DNA from: Lytechinus variegatus
Lineage: Eukaryota > Echinodermata > Echinoidea > Temnopleuroida > Toxopneustidae
DNA length: 64,000 bases
Assembly (NCBI RefSeq): GCF_018143015.1
Contig: NC_054755.1
Coordinates: 15,574,278 to 15,638,277, forward strand
Direction of reading: 5' to 3'
The translations under genes and the position numbers were made by a program. Positions 24,101 to 33,309 of this stretch are shown here, one piece after another. Each line of letters opens with the position of its first letter. The first letter of the stretch is position 1. A model generated the notes under the pieces. The model was not told where the DNA came from and did no database searches. It was given only the letters and a program-made list of their open reading frames with translations.

Positions 24101-27100
24101 ATGTAAAGATAGATTTTCATCTCAGTAATGTCCTGTCTATCTTCAAATCCATTTTTTTATGCTTCCTACTGATTTGATAATTCTGTGCTCGTCAAAGATT
24201 TCTAGATAGAGGATGCAATATGCCTAGTGTTATTATGTAATTAAAATTTTATTCAATTAATTTTTGGGGCATTTGTGGTCTATTGGTTTTTAACTCCTGT
24301 CTTTCAAACATCCCAGCCATGGCATGTTTTCCGTCAGCAAGAAATTTATTAGCATTCTATTGCACTTGACCCAGGTGAGGTGAATAGGTAACCAGTACGA
24401 ATACCTGTACTTCTGTGAAAGCACCAAGTACGACCGATGAAGTGGTAGCTTGAGCAAACCTGGCATGATAATAATTGCTTCGTATCTTCTGACACAAAGC
24501 TCTGTTGAAGTCCAGCTTCATGTATTATCATAATTATTATAAAATACAGGTAAAGCTCATGCTTAGGCTTACAGTTAATGTTAATGCTACATAATGAAAA
24601 ATATGGAAGAAACTATGTGAAAGTTCTCATGCTGAGACTTACTTGGCTGTGTGGTCTTGCGAATCCGTCACATTCGGGTCCAGGTTGTGGGGGTTGAGGT
24701 ATCCCGTCTGGATCTGGTTGAAGATGAACGCCCCGCCCCCAAAACCGGCAACCACAAGACCGTTCACAAGCCCCTTCTTCTCTGGCAGCCACTACAGGAA
24801 GAAGAAAAATGTAATGAAAAATAAATTCTACTTTTTTAAATCACTAATCTTAAAAGAATCCAACAAAACTGACCACTGAATGCATGCATTTGTGTATACG
24901 ATTAGATAAAATGATTCTGATGGAATATGAATTATTCTTATGCTCAGTAATAAATATCAAAGCATTTGAAGATTTACACAGGTCTCTCCTCAAAGATATA
25001 TAGAAAATAATGCACAGGTGTAAGTGTGTGAAAGTTGATGCAGACTACATATCATTTTTTTTTTACAATCATTTATTTAGGGTGCCCTTTCAGTAATGTA
25101 CTGGTGTCAATAGGCAGTTGGGACTGTATGTATATTAAACAGCATAACAAATATATAAGCAGCTTTGATCTTCATATTCCCTCATAGACAAAACAATGAA
25201 GAAATAGTACAAACGAAATGAATTTAAAACAAAAATACAAAAAAAATATTTGTTGAAAGTCATTGTTTCATAATACAAACACTAAGGGGGCATTCTATGA
25301 AGAGTTCTGTCAGTGATTTCCACCAACAAATTTCCTTTTGTCCAATCAGATGCAAGGAATTACAGTAGCTTGTAACAACTGTCATTCAAAATCACTGTCA
25401 AAGCTCTCCATGAAACACTCCCCTGGGGCATGTTGCATAAAGAGTTGTGTTTAAACACAGGTAAAAGTAAATTGATTGCAAGTCTCAAATGCATGCTTCT
25501 GATTGGTTGGAAAGCAAGTTGCGTTTGATTTTAAGAGTTGGGTTTGATTGTAACTCTTTCTGAAATGGGTGCCTGACCCTTTCTCTTACCTTCATTGCAC
25601 AGACAAGTGGAGGCACATAGGCTATGCCTACTCCAAGACCAAAGATGAGGCCGTAGGTTAGGAGAAGCAGAAAGAAAGAGACTCGGATGGACAGGGCAGA
25701 CAACATCATACCCATGCTGCAAGGGAATAGGAGGGGAAGATGAATGAGATAATGTCTGCCCTTTGGAAATTTGAAAGACACCATGATTACATACACCTAG
25801 CTGGTAGTTACTTGGTGATTTCGTCCCATTGCTATCAGGTATTCATATCCACTATGCTCAGTGTCAGAACTTTTGTAAGTGCTAAATGCTATTGCCTTGG
25901 CTTCTCATCCGCCATCTAAAGGCACAAGCATTTCATGGATTCAGCTGCCAATTACCCAAAGCCTAAGTCTCATGGGGCCTGTTGCATAAAACTTTTTACC
26001 TGAGAAAACTCTGGTAAAAACTGAAAACTAAGTTAGTCTGATTTCTGCCATTGACTTCAACACAGGGCAAAAACTCTGGTAAAATCAACCTGACTTTTCT
26101 CAGGTAAAAAGTTTTATGCAATGGGCCCATGGAGCACAATATGTACATACATGTAAATAGCAAGCAGGCATAACTTGCAAATAAGTATGTGTATTATCAG
26201 TAAATTAACATTCACTAACAGCTTTATTTAAAGGAAACCAAAACCCAAGTAGAGAAACAATCTTATTGGAAAGAGTAAAACAAGAGGAACAAATTAAAAC
26301 AAGTTTCATCAAAATCGGTTATGAAATAGGCAAGTTATGGACATTTAAAAAGTCTTGTTGTACTTTCTATGGGTATCCTCAAATTTGCAAACATGCTTTA
26401 AAATGGCTGTTTTTGTGGACAACCCTCCATTTGTTTTGTACACAAATTTTCAGATTTTCCCCTTGATTTCACAAATTTCACATCATTCCTCCTGACCATA
26501 TGTGGTGTGAATTGTATTTTGTTGTGCTCAGAATGAGGTAATATGCAATTAGAAAGATAATAGGGAAAATCTGAAAAATTGTGTATAAAAAAATGGAGAG
26601 TTGTCCACAAAATTAGCCATTTTGAAGCATGTTTGCCAATTTGAGGATCCCTATAGAAAGTAAAACAAGACCTTTTAAACGCCGATAACTTGACTGCTTA
26701 TATCATGACTTGTTTTAAATTGTTCCCCTCATTTTAATCTTTCCAATAAGATTGCTTCTCCTCCTGGATTTTGGTTTTCTTTAATTGCTATGGGATATTA
26801 ATGAAATAAAAAGATGTGAATAATTATGTAACATTATACATGTAAAGTTCAATTTGAATCTTCAAGTAAACAATATATTTGGAAATAGTCCTCAAAGGTA
26901 CATCTTGAAATGATTCATTTCAAGAACAAAATAATGCTTTAGACGATCCATGGTACATGTAATTGAAACATCTTTGTGGTTTTAATAAAAGCAGAATGCT
27001 TCATAAAGAGCATAAACCTAAATGCAAAATCCAAATTTAAAAAGAATCTCGACAAATAAGCACTATCAATAATAAAGTATAGAACAAATATTTGGTACAG

Positions 27101-30100
27101 ATTATGAATGTACATGTAGCAAAACTTTTTCCCAAATCCCAATGAAAAGATTTACTTTTATTGAGTACTTTTTGATGTGCACCACTTAGAATCTTGAAAT
27201 CTTTTCATAGACCATGGCTGATTGGTCAACTTGCACTCACCTGACCAGCAAGCAACCAATCAGAGTTGTAATTCTAGGGCCTAGTTTGGCTTCAATATAG
27301 CCCCCAATAAACATGGAGGAGCCCTGGCCAAACAACATCAAGGCAAAGATGAATGAGGATTCCTGTAATTAATAAAAATAATAATAATAATATTATGCAA
27401 CATTAATATAGCACTAAAGTTTCTATGTGCTACATACTATTAGCCCGGCTTAAGCATGATTATCCTGATCGGACGCTCGAAGCATTCAAGGAATTCCCTT
27501 CTACCGGGTTCCCATTTACTACACCTGGGTGGAGAGTGGCATATTTAGATAAATGACTAGCAAAAGGACACAGGTTCTGCGGAGGGCTTTGAATCCCAAA
27601 CCTTTTGGTTCAAAGTCCGGAGACTTATCCACTCAGCCACAGCACATGTACATGTACCTATGTTTTTAAATTCAATTCATTTATTTCAATCAAAATAAGA
27701 AAATATGTAATATAAACGTTCAAAAAAGCATGATTACATAACACTAATATAACAGACATACACATAATTGAAACATTACTGAAATTCATTGTGGATGGGG
27801 ACAGCTATAGAGAAACAAGTTAAATATAAAATAGCTGCCCCTGAGAAATTAATGATTAACAAAAACAAACACATGGGGGGCATACTAAAAGCATGAAATT
27901 TAATTTTGTATACATCATGTTAATGTGATGATCATAAATGGCACACGATACTTCATAGTGAGCAAAGCTGTGCAAAAAAATTTTTTATGCAATTTTCTTC
28001 CCATTTGAAAGTAATAATTCCTTGAATGCATTGAGCTCTGAAAGGCAGCTTGAGCTAAAGCCGGGGCAATATCACAATGTGCCTTGGAATAGATTATAAT
28101 TTCTACATAGATGGTGCTACATAAATGCCTATTATTGTTATCAAATATTTGTGAAACACCCCCCCCCCCAACTGTTTACCTGATAAGATAGAGTTGAAGG
28201 ATAACTGTACTTCCTAATGTATGATGTCATATAAGGTGCCATGTTTCCTGAGAAGGAAAAAAAAAAACATAATTTTATTCGCAAGATGGAAGAATCTATA
28301 GGCTAAATTCAAATTACATGTAGATAGCTGAAATTTGTCTTATTGTAAACATTTTTTTTTGTTTCTTCTACACAAAGACTGCTAGCAATCTTGAACACAG
28401 TACGAAGAAGGACCTACATGTATCCCTTCATGCTCATACTGTAGCATAAGCTCAATGCGCATACATTCGTAATTCCGAAGCTTCGTTATTCCGAAGGTTT
28501 GTATATCCGAACGTTCGTAATTCGGAAGGTTTGTTAGTCCGAAAACGTAATGATTAACGAACCTAATTTCGTTTTCGGACTAACGAACCTTCGGAACAAC
28601 GAACCTTATTTCGTTTTGGATTAACGAACCTTCGGAACATCGAACCTTATTCCGTTTTCGGATTATCGAACCTTCGGAATAACGCCACAAATGTTCAGAT
28701 TAACGAACCCTTTTACATTTTCGGATTAACGAACATCGAGGTATAGGCAATTTACGTGTTTCAGAATTACGAACATTCGGAATTAAGAACCTTTGGAATT
28801 ACGAAGTGTAACCGGCTCAATGTACTATTTTGCAAAAAACTAGGTTTCTGATTTTTCTAGATTGGTACTGTTGATGTATTAAGTTGATATTGATTCCTTC
28901 TGATTGTTTCCCAATACTTCAATCATTCATAGTTTGATTTTTTTTATTTCATTGAAGACTGAACAAGGTTATGTTATAACCTTGTTCTCTTTTACTATTC
29001 CCTGTGTGGTGAAATGATTTTGGAAATGTTTGACTTATTTTCTCTTGTTCTCAGGGACAAATGCTTTATTTTTTTTACACTGTCAGATTCAATTACAGCT
29101 ATTCATCATATAACTTGGTTCTTAAGTAAATTAAATTATTTGAATCATTTTTGCACATTAAAAACAGCAATTCAAAAATGAAAATTTTCTTGCAATTTCA
29201 TTTTCCATCAATAGAGGGCGTACACAAAAATATGCCCAAAATTGAAGTAATTGAGCGCGCTAGTGAATACAAAAATGATTCCCAGGTTACCAATGAAAAA
29301 TAAGTTGCAACTGTATGGAAATAAGTATTTTTTGTCACAAAAGTGATATTTTAAGTGGACTAGGCCTATACATATGATGAATATCTGAAACTTGTGTAAG
29401 AGAAACTGACAGTGTCAAAAATCAAGCATTTGTCCCCAAGAACCAGAGAAAAATCAGCCAAACATTGCCAATCTAATTCCCCAGACAGAGAGTGGTAACA
29501 GAGATACCCTTGTTCATTGAAAGAGTGCTGAGTCCTTGACTGGAGACAGTGACTGTGTGAGCAAGGGCCTGTTTCATGAAATGGACTTTGGTAGAACCGC
29601 TCTACGTAAGAACAAGATTATCGCTCAACTGTTTCACAAAGCCGATTTGGGCGATACAAAGAATGGTCCCTGGAAAGACACCTCCAGACATGTCCTGCGT
29701 ACATGTAGGCATGATCAGTATAAATAGAGTATTCTATAGAAATTCAGAATATTGAACTGTACAATGTCAAAATTACTTAGTTACTTCAATTTTCATTTTG
29801 GACAAGGGTCTCTTACGTTAAAATGAATTATCAATAAATATGTCGTTCATACAAAGTTATGTGCCCCCGCCCTAATGAGAATCACAGTGCATGGGGATAT
29901 TTTGTTCATATTCTTTGCTCTTTTTTGGCCTTTTCTTTTTGCTTCTCAAATTTATTTACTTTGAACAATATGACTTTCTATATATCATTTTTAGTGACAA
30001 CCTTTTTTATGAAGGGGGGGTGGGGGCTTGCCAAATATAACGCTGGACAAGATGACCTTCTTTTTTTTAGTGACAACCTTGTTGTTTTATTTGTCAAATT

Positions 30101-32874
30101 TTACGAGAGACAAAATGACCTTCGATCATTATTAGTTAAACCTTTTTTATCTTTTTTTTGTGGGGGGGTAGGGGGGGGGCTTGCCAAATAGTTACAAACT
30201 TTTTTTGTCAAATATTATGCAAGAAAAAATGATCATTATAAAATCTTTTTTTCATTTTTTTTTGGGGGGGGTGCTTGCCAAATTTTATGTGGGACAAATC
30301 ACCTTCATTTTTTAGTGACAATTTTTTTTTTATACTTGACAAATTTTAATAGACACAAAATGGCCTTAGATCATTTTTAGTTAAAACCTTTTTTTTGGGG
30401 GGGGCTTGCCAAATATTACACGGACAAATGGACTTCAATTTAAGTGACCATCTTTTTATTACTTGTAAAATTTCTCGAGGACAATATGACCTTAATTTCT
30501 TTTAATGTTAACCTTTTTTTTGGGGGGGGGCTTGCCAAATATTACACGAACAAAATGACAGTCTTTCATTTTTAGTGACCATCTTTTTTTTTTACTTGTC
30601 AAATCTTACGTGGGACAAAATGACAATTTTTTGTGTGTCATAACCTTTTGGGGGGGTCGTCAAATTTTACTTAAGAAAATGCACCCCCCCCCCTACTTTG
30701 GAAAATCGAAGATTAAGATCATGAGTATCTAGCTTACATCTCAGAGGTGTAAACAGGTGGGGGCATGGCTGGAAGGAAGGAAGGAAGGAAGGGAAAAGTG
30801 AAAAGAAAAGGGATATGAGAACGTAAAAACGGAAAACGAAAGGAAAATTTAAGAAGGTAGGAAAGTCATGTAGGAAAGTCATGTGACAAAGAACAAATAA
30901 TCCCGGGGGGGGGGGCTACTCAGATAATACAAAAAAATCTGCCATCTGCAATTAAATTGGATTATTTAATATCCAGAGGTCCAAGGGCTACCAACATACA
31001 TGTAGAGCGGGGGTAACAAGGGTTTGGACGATGGCACCGAAATGTTCTAGGAGGAAAGGAAAAAAAATGTAAGATCATTGTCAAAATCTATCTCAAAGTT
31101 AGATTCTCATGATAAGTCTTATTCTCGCTCGCTTTGCTCACTCGGGACTTACATTACGAAACTTTTATTCTACACATGCCCCTGCTCAGACTCGTCTACA
31201 TTGATTTCGATATATAAGCGTCATTATAAAATTATAACAAAAAGAACGCCTTGAATAAAGGCCAAAAAGCCTCGAAACTGGCGTCATGTGACAACTCGAC
31301 CTGGATTTGCATGTACAGGATCCTATGCCTGGCGACAACAGCTGCCGCAAGAATTGGCCAGAAAAGGGGATGAAAACACAAAATTTGGAAAGAAAAGAAC
31401 CGGTGAGTACCCATTTTACATTATAATTAGTAAATTAATATAAAATAGATAAGTTACACCAAAATTTAGGCCGTAATTTAGAGAGGAATGGGCTGGAAAT
31501 TCAAGGCCAAAAGAACATCATAGGCCCTGCCCCTAGCCTACTCGTTTGGAGTCGCCTTTTTTAACACAGCTTTGAATAGGGGTGTCGCCAAGCATGCCAA
31601 GAGTGGGTCCAAGGACGTTCCACCCATGGGTTCATATCGTCTCGCGAGCGAAGGATTATCAGTCATACGCACGCGACACACAACTACACTTCCAAAATAC
31701 AGTGGGCTTTTGCCCACATAACATATTATGTATAAATAAATATTCCACATCCTGCTATGACACTTACCGAATCATTTAGATCCTTCCGTGACTTCTCCTT
31801 GAAATTTCTTTCTAAAAATATGTATATTTTCTTGATCTTTAGTGAAGATTTTACGGAGATAGAAATCAGTCAGCGTTGATATCAATTTTCTCCTGAAGAG
31901 GGCGCGCGATTTATATTCATATCAAAGACACGACAAGGGAAAGAATAGGCACCTACACTATTTTACACGCATATCGACGCAAGGCATTACGCAAAGTCCG
32001 TGAAGTGTCCAATCTTTTCATTGTATAGATTTTGGTATACCGTATACGTATTATTGACGTTCGTCAAAGCTTGTACTGCTGGTTTCTTTCCAGGCACGTA
32101 TATTATTTTCATTTTTTTTTTATCAGTCATCTTTTTAAATTAATGCAAATGAGTGTTATCATCACCAATAATAATCATAAATTATGTTTTTTGAAGGCAT
32201 TTCATTAATTGGTGCCCATAATTAGTAAATTAATCATGAGGATTGCGCATTCAAAGAATTTAGATACAGTTATAAAATTACCGAGGAGCTGAATCAAGGT
32301 TGTGAAATTATTAGCGCCACCAACGGGCTTCCTTGTATTTCCGTGGAAGAGACAAGCGAAGTCACTTTCGAGGCCGAGGTAAGCAAAATGTGCTTTTTTT
32401 ATCGGATTATTATTTTATTATTATTTTCATATTCAACAAACTCTTGCTACTTACCGGCAAGAGCCCCGGTGCGTAGCGAGAAGGAGCTTCGGCAAATATT
32501 ACTTCAGCAATGAAGCGATGTTTGCCGACTACTTCGAAATCCAGGGTCAAACACGGTCTATTGTACGAGTTTAGTACATACTAACCTCGTACAATGTGTG
32601 AGTGAGGACGTTCCTACGTATCGCTCGTCTCGTCATGAAAAAGGTCACAGAGCAGAGAGCGCGTTGCGTTGTGCTGCTAGTTGCTTTGGCCTTTTTTTTT
32701 TTAACTTAGTTTGAGTTGGAGACAACAGAAAAGCAAACGACTGGGACTAAAGTAAAGACGATCCTCATACTAAAAGACCAACTCACCATAGCTGTAAATC
32801 GTTCCAATCGTCAAATGGACCAAAACTCCACCCGTCACAGCAAGCCAGCCTCTCCACTTTCCGGATGGGCTCAT
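18163..32874 (-). CDS. MFS transporter, oxalate:formate antiporter-like, complete (487 aa, 11 exons)
   Basis: Exons in transcript order: 32874-32787, 28247-28180, 27362-27241, 25716-25590, 24791-24643, 23940-23820, 23341-23042, 21620-21498, 20400-20246, 19939-19785, 18218-18163 (TGA). All joins are AG/GT and in phase, giving 1464 nt. Twelve hydrophobic segments are readable: TM1 in exon 1 (GWLAVTGGVLVHLTIGT), then the family motif GNMAPYMTSYIRKY across exons 1-2, TM2-TM4 in exons 3-4, TM5-TM6 in exons 5-6, and TM7-TM12 in exons 7-11. Exon 7 starts with an acidic hydrophilic loop (about residues 226-290) where the MFS central cytoplasmic loop belongs. Exon 8 holds an MFS-type loop, GRLFWGCLADRY. 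GNMAPY, WLPEKKGLVNGLVVAGFGGG and VGPNYG are typical of the OFA group of monocarboxylate/dicarboxylate carriers. The substrate cannot be read from sequence. The Met at 32874 precedes TM1 directly. Introns carry many MITEs and SINEs. Confidence 0.9.
18321..18562. repeat. Tandem duplication, two ~121-bp units
   Basis: GTCAATGGGAGGTCAGGTGG..ACCCCAATTTCAG..CTCGTTTAAACTGGG..CTGCTGATAAG occurs twice back to back. It lies in the last MFS intron, 100 bp from the final exon. Confidence 0.7.
19049..19207. mobile_element. Short palindromic MITE (GGGCCCCAT ends)
   Basis: Ends GGGCCCCATAACACAAAG and CTTTGTGTGATGGGGCCC are inverted; GATCAATCGCTAA and TTAGCGATCAATCGC are opposed next to them. About 160 bp, in the last MFS intron. 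Confidence 0.75.
20124..20222. repeat. Dispersed repeat with GTTGTCAGATCTGACAAC palindrome
   Basis: A perfect 18-bp palindrome lies at 20173-20190. The surrounding GCTTCTCAGCCAATC-like and ACTTGTCGGA parts recur inverted at the right edge of the window (63905-64000). Confidence 0.55.
20513..20871. mobile_element. TIR element in MFS intron (CCCCTGTTTTCATTA ends)
   Basis: The left CCCCTGTTTTCATTACAG..CAGTGGAAAC is mirrored by GTTTCCACTGAACTCAG..TTAATGAGAACGGG on the right. Inner pairs include AAACTAGTTT and AAGTGATCTT. It lies between MFS exons 9 and 8. Confidence 0.6.
21578..21876. repeat. Partial tandem duplication of MFS exon 8 with its splice acceptor
   Basis: Sequence 21578-21680 (5' part of exon 8, its acceptor, and about 60 bp of intron 7) recurs at about 21772-21876, shifted 194 bp. 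The extra copy, upstream in the transcript, still reads AFGQMFIPDDHFLAL on the minus strand behind a usable ..CATCCAG acceptor. It then diverges (LGYHNINN) with no matching remainder of the exon, so it is probably not used. Confidence 0.7.
21960..22707. mobile_element. piggyBac-type non-autonomous element with TTAA target site duplication
   Basis: The element is flanked by TTAA at 21956-21959 and 22708-22711. The left end is CCCTAGAAAGACTGGGGGG and the right end closes with ..TTTAGGG. TTAA plus CCCT/AGGG termini are the piggyBac signature. A subterminal GGGGGGCTGAATCAGCCCC-type sequence sits inside both ends in opposite orientation, but at different distances from the tips, as in piggyBac elements with asymmetric ends. 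No transposase frame is present. It lies in the MFS intron between exons 8 and 7. Confidence 0.8.
24275..24450 (+). repeat. tRNA-derived SINE type 2 fragment
   Basis: CCAGCCATGGCATGTTTTCC, CAGCAAGAAATTTATTAGC and GACCCAGGTGAGGTGAATAG match the type 2 body; the tRNA head is eroded. It lies in an MFS intron. Confidence 0.55.
25286..25423. mobile_element. Short MITE in MFS intron (GGGGGCATTCTATGAAGAG ends)
   Basis: The left GGGGGCATTCTATGAAGAG and the right AGCTCTCCATGAAACACTCCCC are inverted, with CAGTGATTT and AAATCACTG further in. It abuts the next MITE at 25425. Confidence 0.6.
25425..25572. mobile_element. Short MITE in MFS intron, same family as 7074-7220
   Basis: GGGGCATGTTGCATAAAGAG at the left and TAACTCTTTCTGAAATGGGTGC at the right are inverted. 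GTTTAAACACAGGTAAAAG and CTGATTGGTTGGAAAGCAAG match the 7.1 kb copy in reverse. Its right edge is about 17 bp from MFS exon 4. Confidence 0.65.
25974..26129. mobile_element. Short palindromic MITE (GGGGCCTGTTGCATAAAACT ends)
   Basis: GGGGCCTGTTGCATAAAACT and AGTTTTATGCAATGGGCCC are inverted. TTTTTACCTGAGAAAA pairs with TTTTCTCAGGTAAAAA, and AACTCTGGTAAAA occurs twice. About 156 bp, in an MFS intron. Confidence 0.75.
26231..26784. mobile_element. Foldback element with ~215-bp inverted arms
   Basis: The left arm starts AAGGAAACCAAAACCCAAG and the right arm ends TGGATTTTGGTTTTCTTTAA. CAATCTTATTGGAAAGA, AAGTCTTGTT.TACTTTCTAT, CCTCAAATTTGCAAACATGC and TTTTGTGGACAAC.CTCCATTT all recur inverted in the other arm. 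It lies in the MFS intron between exons 4 and 3. Confidence 0.8.
27367..27648 (-). repeat. tRNA-derived SINE, type 1, reverse orientation
   Basis: On the minus strand the head reads GTGCTGTGGCTGAGTGGATA, with AGTCTCCGGACTTTGAACC, then ACTCTCCACCCAGGTGTAGT. The tail, near 27367-27420, is ATTATTATT-rich. The B box is eroded. It abuts MFS exon 3. Confidence 0.75.
28005..28145 (+). repeat. SINE 3' portion
   Basis: AATTCCTTGAATGCATTGAG and AGCTAAAGCCGGGGCAATAT, with tail GTGCTACATAAATGCCTATT, match the 3' half of the SINEs above. No head. A C-run (28160-28169) follows just before MFS exon 2. Confidence 0.55.
28463..28809. mobile_element. TIR element made of TTCG..CGAA units
   Basis: The ends ATTCGTAATTCCGAAG and TTTGGAATTACGAAGTGT are inverted. 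The inside is nearly all variants of CTTCGGAAT(A)ACGAA, AACGAACCTT and CGTTTTCGGATTA in both orientations: GAACCTTCGGAA occurs three times and CGTTTTCGGA at least twice, with a close variant (CGTTTTGGA) in between. Many short self-complementary pairs result. Confidence 0.65.
28980..29515. mobile_element. Foldback element with AGGGACAAATGCTTTATTTT subterminal repeats
   Basis: The left block TTCTCAGGGACAAATGCTTT..ACACTGTCAG is mirrored at the right as CTGACAGTGTCAAA..AAGCATTTGTCCCCAAGAAC. Outer parts TGGAAATGTTTGACTTATTT and AATCAGCCAAACATTGCCAA also pair. Arms are about 120 bp. No coding capacity. It lies in MFS intron 1. Confidence 0.7.
30005..30675. repeat. Imperfect tandem array with alternating T-runs and G-runs
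   Basis: The unit carries GGGGGGCTTGCCAAATATTA, GACAAAATGACCTTC, TTTTAGTGACAACC and a T-run, then restarts with a G-run. GGCTTGCCAAAT or a close form is found near 30026, 30179, 30273, 30402 and 30529. Spacing is variable, about 95-155 bp. Distant relatives are near 60350-60420 and 60897-60935. Confidence 0.65.
30773..30800. repeat. (GGAA)n microsatellite
   Basis: Five GGAA/GAAG tetramers in a row in a purine-rich stretch that continues to 30860. Confidence 0.8.
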
Positions 32875-33309
32875 AATTCTATATTGTTGTCTAGGTCTAG
32901 TAGTAGTAGAATATATTCAATTAACACAAGACCGTTCCATACGGTAACTTTTTACTGCACTAGATAGATGATGTATTTACATTTTTTTGTCTGCTGCTGC
33001 AACGAACGTAGAGGGCAGCAACACTTTGTCAGCAGATTTTTTGTCAGCTCAGAGTAATAAGCACTGATCAGTGGTCTTTGTCAAGGAGAAAAAAAACACA
33101 ACTTCGCCACCCAAATTAACATTTTGACCTATAGGTAAGCACAACCTTTAACCCTGCCTTTAACTTTTTGTGCCAGCTGGAACTGAGGACCTAACTGAAT
33201 ACAAACAAATCGGACATCTCCGGGCATTATTTCACTCAGTTTTTATAGTTTAAAGTGAGTTTACATTTCATTTTTCATTTTTTGGCAGAAATTTCTGCAT
33301 TTTATTCAT

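Noticed and set aside
29536..29727. 63-residue open frame beginning MTGDSDCVSKG
   Set aside because: It overlaps a GGGCCTGTTTCATGAAA-type repeat end and has no domain or splice context.
32290..32382. Possible plus-strand exon ending at a GTAAGC donor
   Set aside because: No acceptor or start codon could be tied to it and no downstream partner exon was found; it lies within MFS intron 1.
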